NCBI GenBank assembly: GCA_910578825.1
Contig: CAJTSB010000031.1
Coordinates: forward strand, 1 to 20,480
From: an uncultured Lachnospiraceae bacterium
GTDB taxonomy: Bacteria > Bacillota > Clostridia > Lachnospirales > Lachnospiraceae
Length of the DNA: 20,480 nt
Direction: 5' to 3'
Shown here: one piece after another, positions 14,548 to 20,480 of the stretch
How the letters are laid out: each line of letters starts with the position of its first letter
How positions within the stretch are numbered: the stretch's first letter is position 1
Program-made: the position numbers and the translations under genes
Notes under the pieces: generated by a model
Told to the model about the DNA's origin: nothing
The model's database searches: none
Seen by the model: the letters and a program-made list of their open reading frames with translations, nothing else

Positions 14548-15153
14548 ATGACAGATCAAGAATACTATACGTTTATACAGTCTTATGAGGACGCCAAAGA
14601 AGTTCTGCTTGCCAGACTTCATGTGCTGGAACATAATCTGTATGAGGTTTCCAAAAGCCAGCCGATCCATAATATCCAGAGCAGGATAAAGGAGAAATGC
14701 AGTCTGGAGGATAAATTAAGAAAGAAGGACAAAGAGCCAACGGTCATGAATGCCAAAGATTACCTGCAGGATATTGCAGGCGTGCGGGTCATCTGTTATT
14801 TTGCAGAAGATATTTACGATCTCGTGGAGGTCTTAAAGCGCCAGGCAGATTTGATTGTAGTTCGTGAGAGTGATTACATTAAAAATCCGAAATCCAACGG
14901 CTACCGCAGCTACCATGTAGTAGTGGGGATTCCGGTGTACTGTATGGATGGCATGGAGTATTTTCCGGTGGAAATCCAGTTTCGAACGATGTCCATGGAC
15001 TTCTGGGCGAGTATGGAGCATCGGATTCTATATAAGAAAGAGGAGGGGACAGGGAGAAAAAGGCTGGCGGAAGAATTAAGGGATTACGCCAATACGCTGG
15101 TGGAGATGGAGGAACGGCTGTTTCATGCGATGGAGCCATCAGAAGTTGTCTGA
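14548..15153 (+). CDS. small alarmone synthetase (RelA/SpoT-domain GTP pyrophosphokinase)
   Basis: A 201-residue, synthetase-only enzyme of the RelQ/RelP-like class that transfers pyrophosphate from ATP to GTP or GDP, making (p)ppGpp. Motifs seen: DIAGVRVICYF (75-85), KNPKSNGYRSYHV with the nucleotide-binding Tyr-Arg-Ser-x-His (112-124), and PVEIQFRTMSMDFWASMEHR with catalytic Glu142 (140-159). There is no HD hydrolase, TGS or ACT domain, as expected for the small class. ATG 14548 follows GGGAGG at 14531-14536. It has its own promoter-like sequence and a structured leader shared with the two-receiver regulator, so the two transcripts may respond to one signal. A stem-loop covers its stop codon. 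Confidence 0.93.
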   Translation: MTDQEYYTFIQSYEDAKEVLLARLHVLEHNLYEVSKSQPIHNIQSRIKEKCSLEDKLRKKDKEPTVMNAKDYLQDIAGVRVICYFAEDIYDLVEVLKRQADLIVVRESDYIKNPKSNGYRSYHVVVGIPVYCMDGMEYFPVEIQFRTMSMDFWASMEHRILYKKEEGTGRKRLAEELRDYANTLVEMEERLFHAMEPSEVV

Positions 15154-15157
15154 TGGC
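15135..15157 (+). other. stem-loop across the alarmone synthetase stop codon
   Basis: GCCATCAG (15135-15142) pairs exactly with CTGATGGC (15150-15157) across a 7-nt loop, and the TGA stop lies in the right arm. No T-run follows, so it is not a standard intrinsic terminator; it may stabilise the 3' end of the message. Confidence 0.5.
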
Positions 15158-15296
15158 CCCGAAATGCAGTATGGTTATTCCTTCATACGCAGACGTTCTA
15201 CAATTGTTTGCTAGATAGAGGTCAGGATTGCATTGAGGAAGTGTACATCTGGGAAATAAAGAGCAGTGTATGAAGCCTTTATCGGAAAGGGAAAAA

Positions 15297-15662
15297 ATGA
15301 AACTGAAAAATGTATTAATTGTAGTGGAAGATATTGAGAAATCCATTTCGTTTTATCGGGATTTGTTTGGTCTGCGTGTGATTCTTGACAATAATGGAAA
15401 TGTAATTATGACAGAAGGGCTTGTCCTTCAGGATAAAAAAATATGGGAAAAATTTATTGAAAGAGAAATTATTCCAGAGAATAATGCCAGCGAGCTTTAT
15501 TTTGAGGAAAAAGATATTGAGGCGTTTGCAGAAAAATTGGATAATTACCATCAGCCAATTACCTATGTGAATCGGCTGATGGAACACTCATGGGGGCAGA
15601 AGGTGATTCGGTTTTATGACCCGGATGGGAATCTGATTGAGGTTGGGACGCCGATGGGATAA
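15297..15662 (+). CDS. VOC (glyoxalase/bleomycin-resistance-like) family protein
   Basis: A 121-residue protein with the vicinal-oxygen-chelate fold pattern: LKNVLIVVEDIEKSISFYRD at the start, FGLRV, a middle beta strand ELYFEEKDIEAFAEKL, and the C-terminal FYDPDGNLIEVGTP signature. The usual first metal ligand near the N-terminus is replaced by Val, while the late His (in EHSWG) and the final Glu (in NLIEV) remain, so metal binding and catalysis are uncertain. ATG 15297 follows AAAGGG at 15286-15291; an in-frame ATG at 15270 has a weaker site. It has no clear functional link to its neighbours. The 51-bp repeat at 15695 probably ends its transcript. Confidence 0.85.
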   Translation: MKLKNVLIVVEDIEKSISFYRDLFGLRVILDNNGNVIMTEGLVLQDKKIWEKFIEREIIPENNASELYFEEKDIEAFAEKLDNYHQPITYVNRLMEHSWGQKVIRFYDPDGNLIEVGTPMG

Positions 15663-15694
15663 AAGAAATCCGCAGTGTTTGAAGACCGAGCCAA

Positions 15695-15745
15695 TGTACA
15701 TGCCAAAGGGCATTTCATCTTTTATTCAGGTGGATGTCCTTTTTT
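15695..15745 (+). repeat. 51-bp direct repeat, copy 1 (terminator-like)
   Basis: Identical base for base to 16606-16656. It contains AAGGGCAT (15706-15713), which pairs with ATGTCCTT (15734-15741) with one wobble and a 20-nt loop, and ends in a six-T run, so it can act as an intrinsic terminator for the VOC gene. The two copies bracket hicAB. Confidence 0.85.
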
Positions 15746-15748
15746 ATC

Positions 15749-15764
15749 TTTATTACGTAATAAA
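15749..15764. promoter_or_regulatory. 16-bp perfect palindrome upstream of the hicAB promoter
   Basis: TTTATTAC and GTAATAAA form a perfect palindrome with no spacer, four bases before the -35 box at 15769. It is a candidate operator for autoregulation by HicB or a HicAB complex. Confidence 0.45.
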
Positions 15765-15768
15765 ATTC

Positions 15769-15797
15769 TTGACAATGCGCATAATACGCATTACAAT
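15769..15797 (+). promoter_or_regulatory. hicAB promoter with operator-like inverted repeat
   Basis: A consensus TTGACA (15769-15774) and TACAAT (15792-15797) are separated by exactly 17 nt. Within the spacer, AATGCG (15774-15779) and CGCATT (15787-15792) form a 6-bp inverted repeat with a 7-nt centre, touching both boxes. A repressor bound there would block RNA polymerase, as is common for antitoxin-controlled modules. Confidence 0.75.
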
Positions 15798-15831
15798 ATA
15801 ATTATATTAACGGAAAGGAGAGATGCCATGA

Positions 15832-15861
15832 ATGAATAAGGGGGTATTGGATGAGATTTAG
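15832..15861 (+). CDS. possible 9-codon leader ORF overlapping the hicA start
   Basis: The strong ribosome site AAAGGAG (15814-15820) is too far from the hicA start. It instead serves ATG 15828, which stops after three codons (MNE), or ATG 15832, which encodes MNKGVLDEI and stops inside hicA. Either would allow coupled, low-level toxin translation. It may simply be non-coding. Confidence 0.3.
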   Translation: MNKGVLDEI

Positions 15862-16030
15862 AGAAATTGAAAATATGATATTACAAAATGGATGGTATCA
15901 AGTAAAGCAAAAAGGTTCACACCACCAATACAAACACCCGGCTAAGCCTGGAAAAGTTACAATTCCAGAACATGGAGGGGATTTGAATCCTGATACAGTG
16001 AAATCAATTATGAAACAAGCGGGACTTTAA
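15851..16030 (+). CDS. hicA: HicA-family mRNA interferase toxin
   Basis: A 59-residue protein of the HicA (YcfA-like) toxin family, which cleaves mRNA using a double-stranded-RNA-binding fold. Visible are the N-terminal REIENMILQNGWYQVKQKG helix-strand pattern, the catalytic His24 in GSHHQYKH, the KVTIPEH strand and the C-terminal helix TVKSIMKQAGL. The length matches the family. ATG 15851 has only a weak GGGGGT upstream (15840-15845), while the strong ribosome site is 30 nt away, so translation may be coupled to a short leader ORF. It lies 37 bp before hicB in the usual toxin-first order, and its stop codon lies in a hairpin. Confidence 0.9.
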   Translation: MRFREIENMILQNGWYQVKQKGSHHQYKHPAKPGKVTIPEHGGDLNPDTVKSIMKQAGL

Positions 16031-16035
16031 GTCCC
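16021..16035 (+). other. hairpin over the hicA stop codon, before hicB
   Basis: GGGACT (16021-16026) pairs with AGTCCC (16030-16035) around a TTA loop, followed by a T-rich stretch. It could partly terminate or pause transcription between toxin and antitoxin. The U-tract is interrupted, so full termination is unlikely. Confidence 0.45.
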
Positions 16036-16067
16036 ATTTGCTTTTTATATAAATGGAGGTGAATATA

Positions 16068-16469
16068 TTGAAATTAATTTATCCGGCTGTATTTAAGCCA
16101 TTTACAGATCACAGCGGAGGATATGTGGTGGAATTTCCAGATTTACCCGGTTGTGTAACAGAGGGAAAAGACTTGGAACAGGCTATTGAAATGGGAATTG
16201 ACGCAGCCAGTGGCTGGATATTAGGAGAACTTGAAGATGGAGAGAAAATTCCACATGCTTCCGATTATTCAGAAATAACTGTTGAAAATGGGTGTATGAT
16301 AAATATGCTATTATTAGACATTGATGCTTATGAAGAAAAATATGGTGAAAAAGCTGTAAGGAAAAATCTTACTATTCCTGCATGGCTGAATACTTTTGCT
16401 GAAAAAAATAATATCAATTTCTCTAAACTTTTGCAAGAAACCTTATTCTCAATGGCACAAGCAAAGTAG
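16068..16469 (+). CDS. hicB: HicB-family antitoxin
   Basis: A 133-residue antitoxin that binds and inactivates HicA and represses the operon. The N-terminal partial RNase-H-like domain shows GGYVVEFPDLPGCVTEGKDLE and AIEMGIDAASGWI; the C-terminal part (about 98-128: LTIPAWLNTFAEKNNINFSKL) is a ribbon-helix-helix DNA-binding domain. The start is TTG 16068, because GGAGGTGA (16055-16062) sits five bases upstream. An ATG at 16053 overlaps that ribosome site and would add only five residues. Operator-like palindromes at the promoter fit autoregulation. A clear terminator follows the gene. Confidence 0.93.
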   Translation: MKLIYPAVFKPFTDHSGGYVVEFPDLPGCVTEGKDLEQAIEMGIDAASGWILGELEDGEKIPHASDYSEITVENGCMINMLLLDIDAYEEKYGEKAVRKNLTIPAWLNTFAEKNNINFSKLLQETLFSMAQAK

Positions 16470-16476
16470 ATACAGG

Positions 16477-16505
16477 AAGCTGCCCATAGGGCAGTTTCTT
16501 TTTGG
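16477..16505 (+). terminator. rho-independent terminator of hicAB
   Basis: AAGCTGCCC (16477-16485) pairs with GGGCAGTTT (16489-16497), one pair being a G-T wobble, around an ATA loop; the run TTTCTTTTT overlaps and follows the right arm. Confidence 0.85.
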
Positions 16506-16507
16506 GT

Positions 16508-16535
16508 TTCCCATCGTACCATTGCCTGATGGGAA
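16508..16535. repeat. 8-bp inverted repeat downstream of hicAB
   Basis: TTCCCATC (16508-16515) and GATGGGAA (16528-16535) are exact complements with a 12-nt loop, directly after the hicB terminator. The gap from 16506 to 16686 holds only this, the second 51-bp repeat, and no credible gene. It may be an old element end or recombination remnant. Confidence 0.45.
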
Positions 16536-16605
16536 TGTAACACAGAGACACCAGCAGAAAGCGACGTAACAGCGGCAAACTGCTTTTATACATAAAATGG
16601 AATAG

Positions 16606-16656
16606 TGTACATGCCAAAGGGCATTTCATCTTTTATTCAGGTGGATGTCCTTTTTT
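16606..16656 (+). repeat. 51-bp direct repeat, copy 2 (terminator-like)
   Basis: Exact copy of 15695-15745, 911 bp downstream in the same orientation. Flanking bases differ on both sides, so the unit has sharp limits. It carries the same stem and six-T run but follows hicAB, which already has its own terminator. Confidence 0.85.
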
Positions 16657-16686
16657 GTACTCATTTTCAGGAGAAAGGAGATTCAC

Positions 16687-16866
16687 ATGGAACTGAACGA
16701 AATGGAAAAGCGGCTGCTGTATCAGACAGAAGGCTGCGAACGCTATGCCGTTATCAGTGAGCTTTCTCTGGATATCAAGAGCCGAACGGCTACGAAATAT
16801 ATCATTTACACACCTTTATTTTTTCATGTTAAGAAAACGGGCGAAATTGCAATTTTTAATTGCTAG
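16687..16866 (+). CDS. short hypothetical protein, possibly truncated
   Basis: A 59-residue ORF with a good ribosome site (AAAGGAG, 16675-16681) before ATG 16687. The first 38 or so residues (ELNEMEKRLLYQTEGCERYA onwards) look like genuine coding sequence and recall short proteins of Clostridial conjugative elements, though I cannot name a family. The last 20 residues become AT-rich and hydrophobic (YIIYTPLFFHV) and read like run-on into unrelated DNA. It therefore seems cut by a deletion or insertion near 16800. In-frame codons back to 16645 overlap the repeat and are not used. Confidence 0.4.
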   Translation: MELNEMEKRLLYQTEGCERYAVISELSLDIKSRTATKYIIYTPLFFHVKKTGEIAIFNC

Positions 16867-16924
16867 ATTTTTATTTGCACATCACGTATAATTTATTCAA
16901 TTAAAACACAGGAGGTCTTAATAT

Positions 16925-17218
16925 ATGAGTTTGGGAAACAGTCTTTTTAATGCACGAAAAAGAAGTGGTTTATCACAGGAAGATGTTGCTGAAAAGTTGG
17001 GTGTAAGCAGACAAACAATATATCACACACATGGAATAGCAAGGAACAGCAATAATCTTAATTTAAAAGAAAGGGCTATATGGCAACTAAAACAAAAATT
17101 AAAATTTCAGATGAACAACTATTATGACGAGCGGATTTATTTCTTACGCAGGCAAGACGGGAGTGTGCTCTGGTACAGGAGAAACCTTCTGTTCGTGACC
17201 GGGGCGCGGATGATGTGA
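16925..17218 (+). pseudogene. broken XRE-family regulator
   Basis: The first 32 or so residues form a helix-turn-helix start typical of XRE/Cro regulators (ARKRSGLSQEDVAEKLGVSR, then QTI). In normal homologues a SKWE-type segment follows, but here the sequence changes abruptly to YHTHGIARNSNNL at about 17020 and shows no further family pattern. AGGAGG at 16911-16915 (with preceding A) and ATG 16925 are well formed, so a 97-residue hybrid product might still be made. A -10-like TATAAT at 16887-16892 is present. The most likely reading is a regulator truncated by rearrangement, with the tail coming from joined unrelated DNA. Confidence 0.6.
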
Positions 17219-17247
17219 TTGCCGCAGTCGATTTAAGGATTATTTAA
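17080..17247 (+). pseudogene. possible second gene remnant with in-frame stop
   Basis: In another frame, an ATG at 17080 opens MATKTKIKISDEQLL, hits TGA at 17125-17127 and then continues open for 39 codons (including DRGADDVIAAVDL) to TAA at 17245. The composition of both parts looks coding, so this could be a gene with a nonsense change or a fusion of two remnants. No family is recognised, and it overlaps the broken XRE frame. Confidence 0.25.
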
Positions 17248-17256
17248 TAATTTCTA

Positions 17257-17265
17257 TGCTACAAT
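17257..17265 (+). promoter_or_regulatory. candidate extended -10 promoter for the ABC module
   Basis: TGCTACAAT fits an extended -10 box (TG, one base, TACAAT), 29 nt before the permease start. No clear -35 box is visible. Confidence 0.45.
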
Positions 17266-17294
17266 AGGCTCACAAAGCGAAAGGAGCAGAGGAA

Positions 17295-19682
17295 ATGTAT
17301 TTACAAATACTGAAAAAAGACCTCAAACGCAAAAGGGCGATGAACGTAATATTGCTGGTATTTATTATACTCGCGTCGATGTTCGTGTCCTCCGGCGTGA
17401 GCAACATTATTACCGTGACGACTGCGCTGGACAGCTATTTTGAAATGGCGGACGTGCCCGATTACTTCGCGCTGAGCGAAAACAAATCTGGCAACAAGGA
17501 TATTTACGGGACGCTTGAAAACGCTTCTGCGATAGACGAGTTCCGTATCGAGGAGTTCGTCCGAATGTCCCAGTCTAATATTACGCGGGACGGTGAACCG
17601 CTTAACGCTTCCAATCTCAGTCAGACATTAGTATTACAGAGCGACAGAGATAGGGGGATAAATTATTTTTTAGACGACGGAAGTATTCTTAAAAGTGTGC
17701 CGAGAGGGAAAATATACACTGCCAGTTTCACGGAGAAAAACATGGGTCTTAAGGTTGGCGATAAAATTACTGTCGAAATAGAGGGTATAAGCCGTGAATT
17801 TACCTTTGCGGGCGGTTTCAGAGACGCTGTCTTCGGTTCGGAAATGATGGGTTTTAAGAAGTTTATCCTGAATGGTGACGACTTTGACGAATATATGTCC
17901 GACGAAACGATAACAAATATATACGGCGGAAAATTATTATACATACACACCGCCGATCTTGACAAGGTCCTGTCCCAGATAGCGGATATATCCGACAGCT
18001 TTACCTTTTCGGGCAACGCGGAGATGCTGGATCAAGCCTATATTTTTGATATGATAATCACGGGTCTTATCCTTGTGGTAAGCCTTATTCTTATAATCAT
18101 ATCCTTCACGGTGCTGCGGTTCACCATAGCCTTTACTCTCTCCGAGGAATTCCACGAGATAGGTGTTATGAAAGCAATCGGCATACGTAACATAAAAATT
18201 CGGGGACTGTACCTTACAAAATACTTCGCTATTGCCGTTGTTGGCGCGGCGATTGGTTTAGTGTTCAGCTATCCGTTTGGCAAAATGCTTATGAGCCTGT
18301 CAACAGATTCGATAATTATCAATGAAAGAAATACCACTTTTGTCAACGTTATCTGCGCGGTTCTGGTAGCGGCTGTAATTCTCCTGTTCTGTCTCGGCTG
18401 TACGGGCAGGGTGAGCAAAATGTCCCCGATCGACGCCGTAAGAAACGGTCAGACGGGGGAACGTTTCCGCAAAAAGAGCCTTATGAGCCTTGGAAAGTCG
18501 CGGCTTGGCACGACGGCTTTCCTTGCCGCAAACGATATTGTAAGCAGTCCCAAACGCTACGCTGTCATTATCCTTACGTTTTTTTTGTGTATGTCTCTGC
18601 TGATAATACTCTCCAATGCCACAGCGTCTCTTAAAAGCGGAAAGTTGCTGAAATATTTCGGTATGACGGACTGCCACGCCGTTACGGACATTGGCGATGA
18701 AACTATGAAGTTTATGATTGAGGACGGACATGAAAAGGTTAAAAAACATCTTAAGGATATGGAGCAGACCCTTGCAGAAAACAGTATGCCTGCGGAGTGT
18801 ATGACGGAATATTATATTTATTCGATGATAGGACACGGCGAATATGAAAGCAAAGCAGCTATACTTCAGGGCACGGGAACAACAATGGATATGTATGAAT
18901 ATTTTGAGGGCACCCCTCCCCAAAATAGCGGCGAAATCGCTGTGACGACTCCTTTGGCAAAAACGCTTAAGGCGGAGATAGGCGATACCGTTATTGTGTC
19001 CTACCCGACGGGCGAAACGATGGAGTTCATTATAACCGCTCTGTATCAGTCAATGGTCAATCGGGGTATTTCCGTAAGGGTTCATACCGACTGCGACATA
19101 AACTATACCGCAGCAACCGGCTCCCCCGGTACGCAGATAAAATTTACCGACGATCCCGACGATGAAGAGGTATTACGCAGAATCGGAAAGATCAAAGAGC
19201 TATACCCGGAATTTTCAAGCGTTAAAACAGCGGGCGAAACAGTAAGTGACACCACCGGGGTTGGCGACGCCATAGACGCGGTGAAAAAAATGTCCGCCGC
19301 ACTTACGACAATTTTAGCCGTGCTTGTCACCGTTCTTATGGTGCGTTCCTTTATTGCGAAGGAACAGGCAGAAATCGCCCTTATGAAAGCTATAGGCATG
19401 AGAAACACCAGAATATACGGACAGTACACGTTAAGATTTTTCATTGCGGTGGCGGCGGCTGTACTTCTTGCGGAGCTTTTGGGTATGCTCCTTACAAAGC
19501 TTTGTTTCGACCCTGTTTTCAGGACAATGGGGCTTGAAATGGGCGTAGAATATATGCAGAACCCTGTGGAGATATACGCGGTATTCCCCGTTATCGTCCT
19601 TACCGCCACAGCCATAAGCGCGTTTTTGACCTCTCTGTACACAAGAAAAATCAAATCCTCCGATACGGCAAGCATTGAATAA
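17295..19682 (+). CDS. FtsX/MacB-type ABC transporter permease
   Basis: A 795-residue membrane protein with two FtsX-like (PF02687-type) halves. TM1 is about residues 17-38, followed by an extracellular domain to about 250, then three helices near 254-276, 305-330 and 350-372. The second half repeats this with a helix near 425-443, an extracellular domain to about 660, and three helices near 665-690, 715-735 and 765-787. Both halves carry the EIGVMKAIG / EIALMKAIG coupling motif that contacts the ATPase. Such proteins act in mechanotransmission, antimicrobial-peptide resistance or lipoprotein handling, not in solute import. AAAGGAG (17280-17286) sits eight bases before ATG 17295. It is followed at 18 bp by its ATPase. 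The long extracellular domain in each half differs from BceB, which has one. Confidence 0.92.
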   Translation: MYLQILKKDLKRKRAMNVILLVFIILASMFVSSGVSNIITVTTALDSYFEMADVPDYFALSENKSGNKDIYGTLENASAIDEFRIEEFVRMSQSNITRDGEPLNASNLSQTLVLQSDRDRGINYFLDDGSILKSVPRGKIYTASFTEKNMGLKVGDKITVEIEGISREFTFAGGFRDAVFGSEMMGFKKFILNGDDFDEYMSDETITNIYGGKLLYIHTADLDKVLSQIADISDSFTFSGNAEMLDQAYIFDMIITGLILVVSLILIIISFTVLRFTIAFTLSEEFHEIGVMKAIGIRNIKIRGLYLTKYFAIAVVGAAIGLVFSYPFGKMLMSLSTDSIIINERNTTFVNVICAVLVAAVILLFCLGCTGRVSKMSPIDAVRNGQTGERFRKKSLMSLGKSRLGTTAFLAANDIVSSPKRYAVIILTFFLCMSLLIILSNATASLKSGKLLKYFGMTDCHAVTDIGDETMKFMIEDGHEKVKKHLKDMEQTLAENSMPAECMTEYYIYSMIGHGEYESKAAILQGTGTTMDMYEYFEGTPPQNSGEIAVTTPLAKTLKAEIGDTVIVSYPTGETMEFIITALYQSMVNRGISVRVHTDCDINYTAATGSPGTQIKFTDDPDDEEVLRRIGKIKELYPEFSSVKTAGETVSDTTGVGDAIDAVKKMSAALTTILAVLVTVLMVRSFIAKEQAEIALMKAIGMRNTRIYGQYTLRFFIAVAAAVLLAELLGMLLTKLCFDPVFRTMGLEMGVEYMQNPVEIYAVFPVIVLTATAISAFLTSLYTRKIKSSDTASIE

Positions 19683-19700
19683 TGAAAGGAAGAAACAATT

Positions 19701-20459
19701 ATGAATATTCTCGAAGTAAAGGATCTTTGCAAGACCTATATCGTGAACAAGCGTCAGAACAATGTTCTGAAAAACGTAAATTTCAACGTGGGCGAGGGGG
19801 AAATGGTCGCCGTTATGGGGCCGTCGGGTTCCGGCAAATCCACGCTGCTATATGCGGTTTCGGGCATGGATGATCTTACCGCAGGGGAGGTGAGCTTCTG
19901 CGGTAAGAATATCGCCCAAATGGGCGAAAGAGAACTTGCAGACCTGCGTCTTGACGAAATGGGTTTTATCTTTCAGCAAATGTATATGCTGAAAAACCTC
20001 ACCATATTGGATAATATCATACTTCCCGCAACGCAATCCAAAAAGCTCCATGAATCCCGCAAGGAAACGGCGCGGCGTGGTCAGGATTTAATGCGCAAGC
20101 TCGGCATTATTGGCATTGCCGACAATGACATCAACGAGGTTTCGGGTGGCCAGCTTCAGCGGGCGTGCATTTGCCGCAGTATGATAAACAATCCGAAAAT
20201 GATTTTTGCCGATGAGCCGACAGGGGCTTTGAACCGCACTTCCTCCGACGAAGTAATGGAAGAACTTGTAAAATTAAATTCTGAGGGAACAACGATCATG
20301 CTCGTTACTCACGATGTTAAGGTCGCGGCAAAATGTACAAGGGTCATGTACATTGTTGACGGGAACATAAAGGGAGAGTATGACTTAAGCGACTGTTCCA
20401 CACAGATAAGAGAACGGGAGCGCGCATTGAATAACTGGCTTCTGGAATTAGGGTGGTAA
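19701..20459 (+). CDS. ABC transporter ATP-binding protein (MacB/BceA type)
   Basis: A 252-residue cytoplasmic ATPase that powers the FtsX-type permease encoded just upstream. Walker A is GPSGSGKST (40-48), the Q-loop is Gln92 in FIFQQMYML, the signature is SGGQLQR (148-154), Walker B is MIFADEPTG with catalytic Glu172, and the H-loop is His204 in VTHD. The Leu-Thr-Ile-Leu-Asp-Asn segment after the Q-loop is typical of the LolD/MacB/BceA class. ATG 19701 follows AAAGGAAG (19684-19691). The C-terminal 30 or so residues (DLSDCSTQIRERERALNNWL) are a short extension. The next gene starts one base after the stop. Confidence 0.95.
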   Translation: MNILEVKDLCKTYIVNKRQNNVLKNVNFNVGEGEMVAVMGPSGSGKSTLLYAVSGMDDLTAGEVSFCGKNIAQMGERELADLRLDEMGFIFQQMYMLKNLTILDNIILPATQSKKLHESRKETARRGQDLMRKLGIIGIADNDINEVSGGQLQRACICRSMINNPKMIFADEPTGALNRTSSDEVMEELVKLNSEGTTIMLVTHDVKVAAKCTRVMYIVDGNIKGEYDLSDCSTQIRERERALNNWLLELGW

Positions 20460-20460
20460 T

Positions 20461-20480
20461 ATGGATATTCTCATTGTTGA
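20461..20480 (+). CDS. probable response regulator, 5' end only
   Basis: ATG at 20461, one base after the ATPase stop, opens MDILIV followed by GA (Asp or Glu), the usual first strand and acidic start of a receiver domain. The gene continues beyond the window. A two-component pair after an FtsX-type ABC transporter is typical of BceRS-BceAB-like modules, which supports the reading, but six residues are not proof. Confidence 0.55.

Noticed and set aside
15270..15296. Nine-residue longer start for the VOC protein
   Set aside because: The first strand LKNVLIVV needs only a short lead, and AAAGGG is spaced for ATG 15297.
16423..16629. 68-codon open frame on the - strand over the hicB end and second repeat
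   Set aside because: It crosses hicB, its terminator and the repeat, and shows no domain; most likely spurious.
18300..18923. 207-codon open frame on the - strand inside the permease gene
   Set aside because: Antisense to a clear FtsX permease, without a family pattern or ribosome site support.

Overview
The window looks like chromosomal DNA from an anaerobic, gut-type Firmicute, most likely a Lachnospiraceae member (Clostridia). The grounds are the strong AGGAGG-type ribosome sites, low-to-moderate GC, a secreted galactanase with Clostridial-style wall-associated repeats, a YesM/YesN-type two-component pair beside a sugar-type binding protein, and a PocR-domain hybrid kinase. No rRNA, tRNA or CRISPR array is visible.

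Positions 1-2349 hold a compact housekeeping cluster on the + strand: glutamate racemase (murI), a DUF1934/YwiB-like calycin-fold protein and UTP-glucose-1-phosphate uridylyltransferase (galU). Positions 2467-10004 form a carbohydrate block: a 1086-residue secreted GH53 endo-beta-1,4-galactanase closed by a strong terminator, an orphan extracellular solute-binding protein with no permease genes beside it, a YesM-type sensor kinase on the opposite strand, and a divergently transcribed YesN/AraC-type response regulator. A reasonable inference is that the kinase and regulator sense an oligosaccharide, perhaps through the binding protein, and control carbohydrate genes.

Positions 10038-15153 form a signalling block. 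A small membrane-anchored protein (- strand) and a two-receiver regulator (+ strand) share an intergenic region with interlocked divergent promoters. The regulator is followed by a large PocR-HisKA-HATPase-pseudoreceiver-REC-HPt hybrid kinase and then by a small alarmone (ppGpp) synthetase. The leaders of the two-receiver regulator and of the alarmone synthetase carry the same structured element (10600-10660 and 14455-14516): a nearly identical core enclosed by an outer stem whose sequence differs but whose pairing is kept, plus a possible competing hairpin. This is the strongest candidate in the window for an undescribed regulatory system.

From about 15.66 kb onward the DNA looks accessory. 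A VOC-family gene is followed by a hicAB toxin-antitoxin module with a well-formed promoter and operator-like palindromes, bracketed by two identical 51-bp terminator-like direct repeats. Then come a short, possibly truncated ORF, a broken XRE regulator and reading-frame remnants. The end of the window holds an FtsX-type ABC permease, its ATPase and the first codons of what is probably a response regulator, a layout typical of BceAB/MacB-like peptide-stress modules.
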